36,493 nt of DNA from Anaerolineae bacterium (GTDB lineage: Bacteria; Chloroflexota; Anaerolineae; Promineifilales; Promineifilaceae): contig JANTHP010000004.1 of the NCBI GenBank assembly GCA_024762395.1, positions 1 to 36,493 on the forward strand, in the 5' to 3' direction. This document shows, piece after piece, positions 15,927 to 24,459 of the stretch. Under the pieces are notes generated by a model. It was not told where the DNA came from, made no database searches, and was given only the letters and a program-made list of their open reading frames with translations. The position numbers were made by a program, and so were the translations under genes. Position 1 is the stretch's first letter. Each line of letters starts with the position of its first letter.

Positions 15927-16316
15927 ATGTCATCAAAAGGCGCTGTTCTCGTCGTTGAAAACGAACTCTTTATGCGTGAAGCAGTGGAAGACATTTTGGA
16001 TGCTGTTGGGCTGGAAGTCATCAGCACTGAAGACGGACACGAAGGCATTGCCGCCTATCTTTCTAACCAGGATAAAATTGATCTGGTCATTTTAGATATG
16101 AAATTACCCGGTATGGATGGGGTAGAGACTTTGCGGATGCTGCGCACAATCAATCCATTCGTCAAGGTGCTCATTGCTTCCGGCTACGATGAACATGAGG
16201 TGCGGCGGCGGCTAAAGGAACAACAAACGGTTTCTATTCTCAAAAAGCCGTACAGTGCCGATGCGCTTATTTCAACTGTTGAAAAAATTATGGTAACTAC
16301 TAAGCCTCAGAAGTGA
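15927..16316 (+). CDS. Single-domain response regulator
   Basis: 129 residues from the ATG at 15927, taken because an earlier in-frame start at 15879 would overlap the kinase gene by 43 bases. It is a CheY-like receiver alone: acidic pocket VVENE (10-13), phospho-acceptor Asp57 in VILDMKLPGMDG, and the conserved Lys in ILKKPY. It has no DNA-binding output, so it works by protein contact or phosphotransfer. The last eight codons (ending TTKPQK) and the stop are encoded by the left arm of the dispersed repeat at 16292-16360. Confidence 0.88.
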   Translation: MSSKGAVLVVENELFMREAVEDILDAVGLEVISTEDGHEGIAAYLSNQDKIDLVILDMKLPGMDGVETLRMLRTINPFVKVLIASGYDEHEVRRRLKEQQTVSILKKPYSADALISTVEKIMVTTKPQK

Positions 16317-16360
16317 CAGTCACTTTGTATTGGAGAAAGTGACTTCACCTTAGTAATTAC
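16292..16360. repeat. Dispersed inverted repeat GTAACTA...GTTAC-type, copy overlapping a gene end
   Basis: The left arm GTAACTACTAAG plus GTGACAGTCACTT and the right arm AAGTGACTTCACCTTAGTAATTAC are inverted relative to each other. It is the compact copy of the element at 27074-27167; a partial copy is at 7083-7118. It overlaps the 3' end of the response regulator gene. Confidence 0.8.
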
Positions 16361-16370
16361 GAATGATGGC

Positions 16371-17153
16371 CTAATCGCCCAGAACTTGCCCGATAACGGC
16401 CGTTACCTCCCCTACATTTTCCCCTTTTGTTCGCAGCCAAACCAAAAACTCCACATTGCCATCCGCCCCTTCGATGGAGGAGCGGGTCAGGCCGGTAATA
16501 ACAAACCCATTTTCCTGCGCCCATGTGAGCAAATCGGTCAACACCTGCCGGTGAACGGCCGTATCCTTCACAATGCCTCCCTTCCCCACCTGCTTCCGAC
16601 CAGCCTCAAACTGCGGCTTGATGAGGGCGATAATGTCAGCCTGTGGCTGCAGCCAGTTGCGGACGGCAGGCAAAATAAGTTTGAGGGAAATGAAGGAGAC
16701 GTCAATGCAAACAAAATTGACAGGTTCATCTAACATTCCGACATAGCGGGCGTTGGTGCGCTCCATAACCACAACCCGATCATCCTGGCGCAATTTCCAA
16801 TCAAGCTGGCCATAGCCTACATCAAGGGCATAGACACGGCTGGCTCCATTTTGCAGCAGCACATCGGTAAACCCCCCGGTACAAGCCCCCACATCAGCGC
16901 AGACACGGCCGTTTACATCCACCCCAAACGTCGCCAACGCCCCAGCCAGCTTAAAACCGCCCCGTCCCACATAGGGCATAGCTTTTTTCAATGTGAGGTC
17001 GGCGTCAAGGGCAACGGCCGTTCCCGCCTTATCCACCTGAACCCCATCCACCAACACCTCGCCGGCCAGAATCATCCCCTGCGCCTTCGAGCGTGTCGCC
17101 ACCATCCCCCGCTGCACCAACAATTTATCCAAGCGTTCCCGTTTCTTGCTCAT
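16371..17153 (-). CDS. tlyA: TlyA-family rRNA 2'-O-methyltransferase
   Basis: 260 residues from the ATG at 17153; the longer frame adds 18 unlikely residues from a repeat. An S4 RNA-binding domain (RERLDKLLVQRGMVATRSKAQGMILAGEVLVDG) is followed by an FtsJ-like methyltransferase domain. ADVGACTGGFTDVLLQNGA is the SAM-binding motif, and the spaced Lys, Asp and Lys residues around KLRQDDRVVV and ALIKPQFEAGR fit the FtsJ catalytic set. TlyA methylates ribose 2'-OH groups in ribosomal RNA, and some members were named hemolysins. Length and domain order are normal for the family. Confidence 0.92.
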   Translation of the reverse strand: MSKKRERLDKLLVQRGMVATRSKAQGMILAGEVLVDGVQVDKAGTAVALDADLTLKKAMPYVGRGGFKLAGALATFGVDVNGRVCADVGACTGGFTDVLLQNGASRVYALDVGYGQLDWKLRQDDRVVVMERTNARYVGMLDEPVNFVCIDVSFISLKLILPAVRNWLQPQADIIALIKPQFEAGRKQVGKGGIVKDTAVHRQVLTDLLTWAQENGFVITGLTRSSIEGADGNVEFLVWLRTKGENVGEVTAVIGQVLGD

Positions 17154-17163
17154 CTTATAAAAA

Positions 17164-17236
17164 AGGACTGAGTCGAAAGGAGTGAGAACTGAGCAGGCGT
17201 AACTCATCCCTCATCCCTCACTCCTCATCCCTCAAC
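17164..17236. repeat. Array of GGACTGA and CATCCCT units
   Basis: Units AGGACTGAGT and GTGAGAACTGAG face repeated CATCCCT units. The array fills the spacer between epimerase and tlyA, and its right end encodes the last codons and stop of the epimerase. Confidence 0.75.
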
Positions 17237-18174
17237 TTCTCCACCCAATCCGCCAACGCATCTGCCAGTGATTGCTGCAAATGAATTCGCGGCTGCCAGC
17301 CTGTGTGTTCCTTGATTTTGGCCGCGCTGCCGTACAAACAAGGCACATCCGACGGCCGCATCCGGGCCGGATCATATTCAACATTCACATTCACACCGGC
17401 CGCTTCTATTAACGTATTGAGCAAGTAATGAACCGTCACCGGCTGGCCTGAGCAAATCAGATAAGCTTCGCCGTTTTTCCCTTTTTCGGCCAGGGATTGA
17501 TAGGCGCGGGCCACATCGCGGACATCGGTAAAATCGCGCTGCGCTTCCAGATTGCCCACTTTCATCGTCGGCGGTTTTTGTCCCAATTGAATGGCTGCCA
17601 GTTGGCTGGCAAAATCGGGAACGACAAATCCCAAAGCCTGGTGAGGGCCGATATGGTTAAACGGCCGTGCCTCCACCACCGGCAGTTGATAACGCTCCCA
17701 GTAAATCGGGATAAGTTGACTGGCCGCCCATTTGCTCACGCCGTAAGGATGGCGCGGCCGGGGCGGTGTAGCTTCGGTTACGGGCAAATCGGTTTCCTGG
17801 ATACGGCCGTAAATCTCCGCGCTGGTCACAACAACCACCCGGGGACGGCCGTAAGCCACCGCCGCTTGCAACAAATTGGCCGTCCCGCCCGTGTTGACAG
17901 CAAACGTCAGGGCCGGATTTTGCCAGGAGCGGGCCGGATAAGCCTGCCCGGCCAAATGATAAATAACATCAGGTTTAGCTTGGGCGACGGCCGTTTGCAG
18001 CGACGCCGCATCCAGCAAATCCCCTTTCACCTCCGTAATCAACGCATGTTTGGGCAACTGCTGATGACTCGTCGCCGGATGCACCAACGCCACAACCTGA
18101 TGTCCCGCCGCGACCAAATCATTTACCAGATACGACCCGGCAAAACCGGTAGCTCCCGTCATAAAAACGCGCAT
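17218..18174 (-). CDS. NAD(P)-dependent sugar epimerase/dehydratase (GDP-6-deoxy-mannose reductase-like)
   Basis: 318 residues. I place the start at the ATG at 18174 because GGAG lies five bases before it; a GTG at 18180 would abut the same GGAG. MTGATGFAGSYL is the Rossmann NAD(P) loop. HLAGQAYPARSW, TSAEIYG and YGVSKWAA (catalytic Tyr and Lys) are those of extended short-chain dehydrogenases. Details such as PFNHIGPHQALGFVVPDFASQLA and GNLEAQRDFTDVRDVARAY resemble GDP-4-keto-6-deoxymannose reductase (Rmd), which makes GDP-rhamnose; GDP-mannose 4,6-dehydratase is the close alternative. No other sugar genes are nearby. The final codons lie in a short repeat array. Confidence 0.85.
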   Translation of the reverse strand: MRVFMTGATGFAGSYLVNDLVAAGHQVVALVHPATSHQQLPKHALITEVKGDLLDAASLQTAVAQAKPDVIYHLAGQAYPARSWQNPALTFAVNTGGTANLLQAAVAYGRPRVVVVTSAEIYGRIQETDLPVTEATPPRPRHPYGVSKWAASQLIPIYWERYQLPVVEARPFNHIGPHQALGFVVPDFASQLAAIQLGQKPPTMKVGNLEAQRDFTDVRDVARAYQSLAEKGKNGEAYLICSGQPVTVHYLLNTLIEAAGVNVNVEYDPARMRPSDVPCLYGSAAKIKEHTGWQPRIHLQQSLADALADWVEKLRDEE

Positions 18175-18218
18175 ACGCACTCCATTTATTCCAAAATATC
18201 AAAACGTGTCACCATTAT

Positions 18219-18354
18219 AGCGAGTATGCGGGTTTGCGAGTAGCGAGTATGCGGGTTTGCGAGTAGCGAGTGTGCGGGTTTGCGAGTAGCGAGTGTGCGG
18301 GTTTGCGAGTAGCGAGTATGCGGGTTTGCGAGTAGCGAGTATGCGGGTTTGCGA
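18219..18354. repeat. 23-base tandem repeat, six copies
   Basis: Six copies of a 23-base unit containing GCGGGTTTGCGAGTA are in exact register: the GCGGG start falls at 18228, 18251, 18274, 18297, 18320 and 18343. Copies differ only at one base (TATGCGGG or TGTGCGGG). Each unit holds two GCGAGTA heptamers. An ACTCGCC pair follows at 18365-18379 in the opposite sense. The array fills the divergent spacer between epimerase and nucleotidyltransferase. Confidence 0.95.
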
Positions 18355-18403
18355 AAAAAAACGCCACTCGCCCACTCGCCTACTTTTCAAGTATAATTCA
18401 GGC

Positions 18404-19582
18404 ATGGAAAAAGTTGTTCAAACCATCGTCAAAAAACTCGCGCGTAAATTAGGCGGTCAGTTAGAAGCAGTTATCTTATTTGGCAGCCTGGCGCAAGGCC
18501 AATACCAGCCTGGCGAATCAGATATTAATTTGTTGGCTGTTGTTGCCGATGGAACCAGCATACACGCCTTACGCAATCTCTTTTTACCCATCTGGAACGA
18601 GCACGGGCCGATACTGCACCGCGCCCCGCTCATCGCCCAGGAAAGTGTCTTTACCCATTATCGCACTATCGCCCCCACCTTTGCCCACCACATCGTCAAA
18701 AACGGGCAGATTTTATTCGGGCCTCCCGATTATATGGATGATTGGCCGGCAACTGATCCGTTCGATACATCGGCCAGATTGGCATGGGAAGCTATGCAGG
18801 TATCGGCTGCGCTGGCTCCGGACTTGTTGGAAGCGGTGGAAACAGCCCCAAAATTGGTCCAACTGCGCCGGCTGGCGCGCCGGCTGCACGGCAAACCGAT
18901 TGATAAAGAGAAAACGGCCGTTGAACTTTTCGCCCTCATTCAACACCATCTAGATCGACAGGTAACAGCGCTATTAGGCACGCCAGCAGCGTCGGAACCG
19001 CCTACCACAACCGCCGCACTGCTCCCCGGCTTACAAGCTACCTACAAACTATCAAACCAAATGGTGATGGTTTTCCACCGGCTAACCCCGCATCAAATTA
19101 CGGCCATTCAATGGCAGGCCCTATCCCAACGTCTGGCCAACCGCTGCCAGGGATTGAAGGTAGTAACGGCCGTTCAACTCCAACTAGCCACAAAAATACA
19201 CCGCCCCCTGGACGTGGTATTCCAACGGTATCAACACGAATGGGGCAGCGACCCCCTGGCGCAAATCAACCTTTCCCCCCGACAAATCTTGCGGCAGGCA
19301 GCCCGTCTACCGGCCGAAGTCCAGATTGATTTACTGCCCAACGCTTACCTCACTCAAGACGACAGCAAATTGCATGACATCGTTCACGACTATCAAAACA
19401 AACTACTCAACATACAATTAGAGCACGAACTCCTGTGCCGCCTGCAAAACATCGAGCGATTTGTCCCCCCGGAGCCGCTGCCAGACCGCACAACGCCGCT
19501 GCCCATTCGCATTGACGCCATCTTTCAGCAGTTAGGCCAATGGGTTGAGTATTACTACACCCAAATGATGAATGTGGAATGA
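18404..19582 (+). CDS. Nucleotidyltransferase-domain protein
   Basis: 392 residues from the ATG at 18404; a longer frame from 18293 would translate the 23-base tandem repeat and is rejected. The N-terminal domain has ILFGSLAQGQYQPGESDINLLAVV, the GS...G motif and the following acidic motif of the pol-beta/MNT superfamily, but the usual Asp-x-Asp reads Asp-x-Asn, so catalysis may be altered. The remaining 300 residues are mostly helical and unassigned. ATAATTC near 18395 could be a -10 box but is very close to the start. The gene overlaps the next one by an ATGA, so they are translationally coupled. Confidence 0.78.
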   Translation: MEKVVQTIVKKLARKLGGQLEAVILFGSLAQGQYQPGESDINLLAVVADGTSIHALRNLFLPIWNEHGPILHRAPLIAQESVFTHYRTIAPTFAHHIVKNGQILFGPPDYMDDWPATDPFDTSARLAWEAMQVSAALAPDLLEAVETAPKLVQLRRLARRLHGKPIDKEKTAVELFALIQHHLDRQVTALLGTPAASEPPTTTAALLPGLQATYKLSNQMVMVFHRLTPHQITAIQWQALSQRLANRCQGLKVVTAVQLQLATKIHRPLDVVFQRYQHEWGSDPLAQINLSPRQILRQAARLPAEVQIDLLPNAYLTQDDSKLHDIVHDYQNKLLNIQLEHELLCRLQNIERFVPPEPLPDRTTPLPIRIDAIFQQLGQWVEYYYTQMMNVE

Positions 19583-20730
19583 TGAATGATGAATTAGCCG
19601 CCTCCCATTCAGCCTTCAGCTTTCAGCTTGCAGCCTTCAGCCTTCAGCCTTCAGCCTTCAAAACCGGTTTCCGCCTGCTCATCCTCACCCTTATTCTGCC
19701 CCTGCTGCAGCCCGCCCCCATCCTCATCATGCCCGGCCCGCCGCAAACGGTTTACAGCGAACACCCGATTACGGCCGTTCACACCCGCCTCACCGATGAA
19801 GTAGAAGAATGGAAAATCCAGCGCACCTTACAGCTTGTACGCGAAATGGGCGCCACTCGGATTGTCGAGTTTTTCCCCTGGGCCTACTACCAATCCAAAG
19901 ATGGCAGCATCGCCTGGGAACATCCCGATCAGGTCGTCGCCCACGCCAACGCGCAAGGATTAGAGGTCATCGCCCGTATCGGGTTAACGCCCTATTGGGC
20001 GCGGCCTAAAGACACGCCTCTCACTTATTTGGACAGCAGCGCTTACGATGATTTTGCGGCATTTACGGCCGTTTTTGCCCAACGGTATCGCGGCAAAGTC
20101 ACCCACATCATCATCGGCAACGAACCCAACCTGAACTATGAATGGGGCTACCGCGCCGCCGCGCCGCAAGATTACGTAGATTTACTCAAAACCGTCTACC
20201 CCGCCGTTAAACAAGCCAACCCGGATGTCGTCGTGCTGGCCGGCGCGCTGGCGCCCACGCTGGAACCGGCCGGTTCCCCCTGGGGCCTGAACGATTTAGC
20301 ATACCTGACAGCCATGTACAAAGCAGGCGCAGCCGATTACTTCGACGGGCTGGCCGTCCACGCCTACGGCCTCACCTTCCCGCCCCAAACCGCCCCCGCC
20401 CCCGATTTGCTCAACTTTCGCCGCGTCGAACTCCTCCGGCAGATTATGCTGGATAATGACGACGAAGAAACCCATATCTTCATCACCGAAACCGGCTGGA
20501 ACGACCATCCCCGCTGGACAATGGCCGTCCGGCCCGGCCAACGCATCCAATACACGCTGGACGCGCTGCGCTATGCCGAAGCCAACTGGCCCTACGTAGA
20601 AACAGTGGCCTTGTGGGTCTTCCGCTATCCGGCCCCCACCAAAAGTTATATGGATTACTACACATTGGTCACGCCGGAATTCGTAACCAAACCCATTTAC
20701 GATGAAATTAAACAATACACAGGGAATTAA
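19579..20730 (+). CDS. Secreted glycoside hydrolase, clan GH-A type
   Basis: 383 residues. The start overlaps the upstream stop as ATGA. The N-terminus (residues 10-27) is encoded by seven heptamers of the CAGCCTT type, followed by a hydrophobic export segment FRLLILTLILPLLQPAPILI. The rest is a TIM-barrel. Acid/base Glu182 lies in IIIGNEPNLNYEWG and the nucleophile is probably Glu304 in IFITETGWND; this Asn-Glu-Pro and Thr-Glu-Thr-Gly-Trp pair is typical of GH39/GH5-like clan A enzymes. The polysaccharide substrate is not clear. It is packed between the nucleotidyltransferase and a binding lipoprotein in one operon. Confidence 0.8.
   Translation: MMNDELAASHSAFSFQLAAFSLQPSAFKTGFRLLILTLILPLLQPAPILIMPGPPQTVYSEHPITAVHTRLTDEVEEWKIQRTLQLVREMGATRIVEFFPWAYYQSKDGSIAWEHPDQVVAHANAQGLEVIARIGLTPYWARPKDTPLTYLDSSAYDDFAAFTAVFAQRYRGKVTHIIIGNEPNLNYEWGYRAAAPQDYVDLLKTVYPAVKQANPDVVVLAGALAPTLEPAGSPWGLNDLAYLTAMYKAGAADYFDGLAVHAYGLTFPPQTAPAPDLLNFRRVELLRQIMLDNDDEETHIFITETGWNDHPRWTMAVRPGQRIQYTLDALRYAEANWPYVETVALWVFRYPAPTKSYMDYYTLVTPEFVTKPIYDEIKQYTGN
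19610..19658. repeat. Seven CAGCCTT-type heptamers encoding a leader
   Basis: Seven 7-base units in exact register (five CAGCCTT, two variants, CAGCTTT and CAGCTTG) lie in frame at the start of the glycoside hydrolase and encode the stretch before its export helix. Confidence 0.9.
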
Positions 20731-20731
20731 G

Positions 20732-21559
20732 ATGCAAGTGGCAGGCGGTAAGTGGCAGGTAGCAAGCGGCAAATCACGCATCACGCATCACGCATCACGT
20801 TTCACGTTTCACGTTTTACGTCTCACGTTTCTGCTCCTCATCTTAACCGCTTGCCACTCCAATCATCCAACCTGGGAACGCATCGAGCAAGAGGGCGTTT
20901 TACGGGTTGGGTTAGACCCGACATATCCCCCATTTGAGGCCGCCGATGAGGATGGCGCATTTGGCCTGGATGTGGATTTAGCCCAGGCCATTGCCGCCGA
21001 TTTGGGGTTGGAAACGGAATTTGTCTATTTTGGCTATGATGGGCTGTATGATGCGCTGGCAACGGAACAGGTGGATGTTCTCATCTCAGCAATGGTGATT
21101 GTGCCGGGGCAAATGCGTGATTTTGCGTACAGCGACCCCTATTTTAATGCGGGCGAGATTTTGATTGTACCGGCTGACGAGGCGGCGATTGAGGGAATGG
21201 CGGATTTAGACGGCCGTATCCTTGCCGTCGAATTAGGCGCATTAGGCCACGTGGAAGCCAATGCCTGGGGCCAAAGGCTGCCCAACCTGACCATCCAAAC
21301 CCATAACAGCGCGGCGGAAGCAGTAACGGCCGTCGCCAACCAACAAGCCGACGCCGCCCTCGTAGACGCCATAAGCGGCCGTCTTGCCTTAAAAGACACC
21401 CCCACCATCAAACGCATTACCGATCCCGTCACGGTAGAGCCATTCGCATTCGTCACCCGTAAAGATGACGAACGCTTATTGGAAAACCTGAATGCGAGCC
21501 TGAAACACTTATCAGAAACAGGCCAACTCGACGCAATCACCAGCCGCTGGCTAAATTAA
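20732..21559 (+). CDS. Amino-acid-type ABC transporter substrate-binding lipoprotein
   Basis: 275 residues from the ATG at 20732, two bases after the upstream stop, with AGGG upstream; an in-frame ATG at 20702 inside the previous gene is less likely. The leader ends LTFLLLILTAC, a good lipobox, so the protein would be lipid-anchored outside. Mature sequence fits the SBP_bac_3 family: GVLRVGLDPTYPPFEAADEDG, GLDVDLAQAIAADLG, VDVLISAMVI, FAYSDPYF. No permease or ATPase gene is near, so the transporter is elsewhere or the protein is a sensor. The n-region of the signal peptide is encoded by eight heptamers (20774-20829), giving HHASRFTFHV. Confidence 0.88.
   Translation: MQVAGGKWQVASGKSRITHHASRFTFHVLRLTFLLLILTACHSNHPTWERIEQEGVLRVGLDPTYPPFEAADEDGAFGLDVDLAQAIAADLGLETEFVYFGYDGLYDALATEQVDVLISAMVIVPGQMRDFAYSDPYFNAGEILIVPADEAAIEGMADLDGRILAVELGALGHVEANAWGQRLPNLTIQTHNSAAEAVTAVANQQADAALVDAISGRLALKDTPTIKRITDPVTVEPFAFVTRKDDERLLENLNASLKHLSETGQLDAITSRWLN
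20774..20829. repeat. Eight TCACGCA/TCACGTT heptamers encoding a signal-peptide region
   Basis: Three TCACGCA units are followed by five TCACGTT-type units, all in 7-base register and inside the lipoprotein leader. The TCACGTT unit is shared with 24376-24431 and with 1995-2022. Confidence 0.9.
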
Positions 21560-21595
21560 ATCGGTATATTTCAAGTGAGTCGAGAAGAAGTGCGT

Positions 21596-21656
21596 GTTTC
21601 GGGAATTGGAATTCCCGAAACGTTGAGCCAAGTATCGGGAATTCCAATTCCCGATA
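21596..21656. repeat. Two GGGAATT palindromes upstream of the nuclease gene
   Basis: The first has 12-base arms (GTTTCGGGAATT, 21596-21607, with its complement 21610-21621). The second has 11-base arms (TATCGGGAATT, 21633-21643, and 21646-21656). The same core flanks the other end of the nuclease gene. Confidence 0.9.
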
Positions 21657-21711
21657 CATCAACTGAAATGGAATGCCCCCTTTACCAAATCGTTCTACGA
21701 GGAGTATCTCA

Positions 21712-24189
21712 ATGTCCACGCGAATTGTTAGCGTTATTTGTCTATTTCTGGCAACGGCCGTTTCCCTGCACGCCCAGTCCCAGCCACCCTCCCTGCTCAT
21801 TACCGAAGTTTTTTACAACGCCCCAGGCGTTGATGGCGAACGGGAATGGATTGAAATTGCCAATGTGGGCACGGCCGTTCTCGACCTATCCGATATCAAA
21901 GTGGGCGACGAAGAGACGGCCGGCGGCGGCGAAGGGATGCGCCGTTTCCCCGATGGGGCGCAGATCGAACCGGGACAGGCCATCGTAATCGCCCAAACAG
22001 CGGCCGGATTTCGGGAGCTTTACGGCCGTTCCCCCGACTACGAGATCATTGACACCGATACGGCCGTGCCCGACATGCGCGGCTTTCCCTTGTGGGCCGG
22101 CGGCGATCTGGCCTTGGGCAACGACGGCGACGAACTGCTGCTGCTGGATGGGATAACCATCATTGACCAACTCAGCTACGGCGACAGCCATGAAGCATTC
22201 AGCCCGCCCGTCCCCGGCGTCGAGACCGGGCAAAGCATCGCCCGCATCCCGGCCGACTGCGACACCGATTCTGCCGCCGATTGGCAAATGCAGTCCACAC
22301 CGTCGCCCGGCCAAATCTCGCTTGATGGCGATTGCAGCGCGGCCCCGGCTCCCATTGAATATGACAATTTGCCGCCTATTGGCTCCATTCAAGGCAGCGG
22401 GCCAGTCTCGCCAATGGTCAATGAAACCGTTACCTTTCGCGGCGTCGTTATCGGCCAATTTGAAGACATCAACAGCAGCGGCGTTACCTATTACACCCTT
22501 TTTGTGCAAGATTTGCCCGGTCAGGAGGATGGCGACCCGGCTACATCGGATGGGATGGCGGTGTTTTTGGGGCGAGAACGGCCGTCATACCACATCGGCG
22601 ATCAACTTCGTATCACCGGTCTCGTGACCGAATTTTACGATTACACCGAAATTGACGACGCCGGGCTGGACATCACCCTGGAAGCCAGCGATGCGCCGCT
22701 GCCGGAACCCATCAACATAGCGCCGCCAAACGGCCGTTCCGCCCAAAACGCCTACTTTGAACCGCTGGAAAGCATGTTGATCACGCTGGATGGCCCGGCC
22801 AACGTCGTCGGTCCCACCTACAGCGGCTGCGGCTTCGCCGTCGTCCGCGCCGACAGCGGCCTAAAGCGCGTCTTCCGCCGCAGCGCCGATGATTTGACCG
22901 CGCCCATTGTGACGATTTTGCATGAAAGCGACAAAGATTGCGGCGATTTCCCCCATCTCCAGGTGGGCGATGCGGTCAGCGGTGCGATGGGGCCGCTGAT
23001 TTACAATTTTGACCAGTTCAAGATTGTGCAGCAGGCGGCGGATGAGTTGGTTGTTACGGCCGTTCCCTACCCCGCCATCCCCGCCCCGCCAACGCCCGCC
23101 GCCAACCAGTTCACCGTCGCCACCTTCAACGTCGAAAACCATTTCGACTACGTAGACGACACCGGCAATGACGCCGAACCCAAACCATCGCTCGATGAAA
23201 TCGCCGTCAAACAAACCAAACTGGCTTACGCCATCGCCCACACACTGGGCTGCCCGGCCCTTATCGGCATTCAGGAGGTGGAGAATGAGGCATTATTGCT
23301 GGATTTGGCGGCAGAAACGGCCGTTGACTGCGGTTTCACGTATCAGGTAACACACCGGGAAAGCGCCGACGCGCGCGGCATTGACGTCGCCCTGTTCAGC
23401 GACCCGCGTCTGGTCACAGTGACAGCCGCTGCCCTGCGCCAGGGCTGCACCCCCATCGAAACCGGCATCACTGACGACTCGATTACCTGTCCGGCGGGCC
23501 AGCAGCCGCTCTTTTCCCGCCCGCCGCTGCAAGTGGATGTGACAGTCAGCGAAATTGACTACACGATATTCGTCAACCATTTCAAATCCAAGCGAGGCGG
23601 CGAAGCGGAAACGACTCCCCGGCGGACGGCGCAGGCACAGCACATTGTTGAACTGGTTAACGGGCTGCAAGCGGCAGATGAACAGGCGCGCATCATCGTT
23701 TTGGGCGATTTTAATGATTATGAGCAGTCGCCGCCGCTGACTTTAATGACCAGCAGCGCCAAATTAACGAATGTGCTGCTGCAAATCCCGGATGCGGAGC
23801 GGTATAGTTTTGTGTTTAGCGGCAATTCGCAGTTGATTGACGGGATTTTGGTATCGGAAAATGTGGCGGAGGCGGTAACGGCCGTAACCATCCAACACGC
23901 CAACGCCGATTTTCCCGACAGTCTGGGCCGCGATACGGGCGATTTTCTAGCTTACAAGGCAACAGACCACGATTTACCGCTGCTGCTGTTGACAATGAAG
24001 GATGACGACAGCGACCACCCCACCCCCGCACCGACCGCCGCCCCATCGCCCACCGCGCCCGCCACGCCCGCCAACGACCCCGGTCAATCGGAAACAGGCG
24101 GGGGTGGCTGGTGGGTCTGGTTACTCGGCGGGCTGGCAGCGGTAACGGCCGTTCTCGCCATCAGCAACAAGCTCAACAAGCATTCATAG
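21712..24189 (+). CDS. Cell-surface nuclease: lamin-tail, OB-like and endonuclease/exonuclease/phosphatase domains
   Basis: 825 residues from the ATG at 21712 (GAGGAG seven bases upstream). A signal peptide with AHA-like end (SLHAQ) starts the protein. A lamin-tail domain covers about 25-145 (LLITEVFYNAPGVDGEREWIEIANVG). An OB-like region lies at about 222-340. The catalytic domain starts near 466: FTVATFNVENHFD, IGIQEVENEALL with metal-binding Glu near 520, VNHFKSKRGG, VLGDFNDYEQSPP near 664 and KATDHDLP near 751 with the catalytic His. A Pro/Ala/Thr linker leads to one C-terminal helix (about 798-818) and a Lys-containing tail, so it is probably anchored to the surface. It resembles ExeM/NucH-type extracellular DNases that release nutrients from DNA. 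Confidence 0.88.
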   Translation: MSTRIVSVICLFLATAVSLHAQSQPPSLLITEVFYNAPGVDGEREWIEIANVGTAVLDLSDIKVGDEETAGGGEGMRRFPDGAQIEPGQAIVIAQTAAGFRELYGRSPDYEIIDTDTAVPDMRGFPLWAGGDLALGNDGDELLLLDGITIIDQLSYGDSHEAFSPPVPGVETGQSIARIPADCDTDSAADWQMQSTPSPGQISLDGDCSAAPAPIEYDNLPPIGSIQGSGPVSPMVNETVTFRGVVIGQFEDINSSGVTYYTLFVQDLPGQEDGDPATSDGMAVFLGRERPSYHIGDQLRITGLVTEFYDYTEIDDAGLDITLEASDAPLPEPINIAPPNGRSAQNAYFEPLESMLITLDGPANVVGPTYSGCGFAVVRADSGLKRVFRRSADDLTAPIVTILHESDKDCGDFPHLQVGDAVSGAMGPLIYNFDQFKIVQQAADELVVTAVPYPAIPAPPTPAANQFTVATFNVENHFDYVDDTGNDAEPKPSLDEIAVKQTKLAYAIAHTLGCPALIGIQEVENEALLLDLAAETAVDCGFTYQVTHRESADARGIDVALFSDPRLVTVTAAALRQGCTPIETGITDDSITCPAGQQPLFSRPPLQVDVTVSEIDYTIFVNHFKSKRGGEAETTPRRTAQAQHIVELVNGLQAADEQARIIVLGDFNDYEQSPPLTLMTSSAKLTNVLLQIPDAERYSFVFSGNSQLIDGILVSENVAEAVTAVTIQHANADFPDSLGRDTGDFLAYKATDHDLPLLLLTMKDDDSDHPTPAPTAAPSPTAPATPANDPGQSETGGGGWWVWLLGGLAAVTAVLAISNKLNKHS

Positions 24190-24210
24190 GGTTCGTTCAT
24201 TCTTAACTTT

Positions 24211-24310
24211 TTGGCATGTTTCGGGAATTCCAATTCCCAAAACACCAAAGTTATTTACGATTGGCATGTTTCGGGAATTCCAATTCCCGAAACACCAAAG
24301 TTATTTACGA
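24211..24310. repeat. 50-base tandem duplication carrying the GGGAATT palindrome
   Basis: 24211-24260 and 24261-24310 are identical except for one base. Each holds the palindrome with arms TTTCGGGAATT and AATTCCCGAAA. It begins 22 bases after the nuclease stop codon. Confidence 0.95.
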
Positions 24311-24339
24311 TGAACTCTTTGGATAATCATAATCAAGCG

Positions 24340-24432
24340 CATCACATTTCACGCACTACGCATTACGCATCCCCCTCACGTTTCACGCTTCACGCTTCAC
24401 GTTTCACGCTTCACGTTTCACGTTTCACGTTT
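24340..24432. repeat. TCACGTT/TCACGCT heptamer array
   Basis: Eight consecutive 7-base units run from 24376 to 24431 (TCACGTT or TCACGCT). More irregular units such as CGCATTA precede them. It forms the leader of the next gene, 28 bases before its ATG. Confidence 0.9.
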
Positions 24433-24459
24433 TATGTGTAAAATGTTGATGAGGACAGT

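Noticed and set aside
18219-18354. CRISPR array
   Set aside because: The 23-base units are contiguous with no unique spacers, so it is a tandem repeat.
18293-18403. Longer start for the nucleotidyltransferase
   Set aside because: The extra 37 residues are a translation of the 23-base tandem repeat, and the ATG at 18404 begins family-like sequence.
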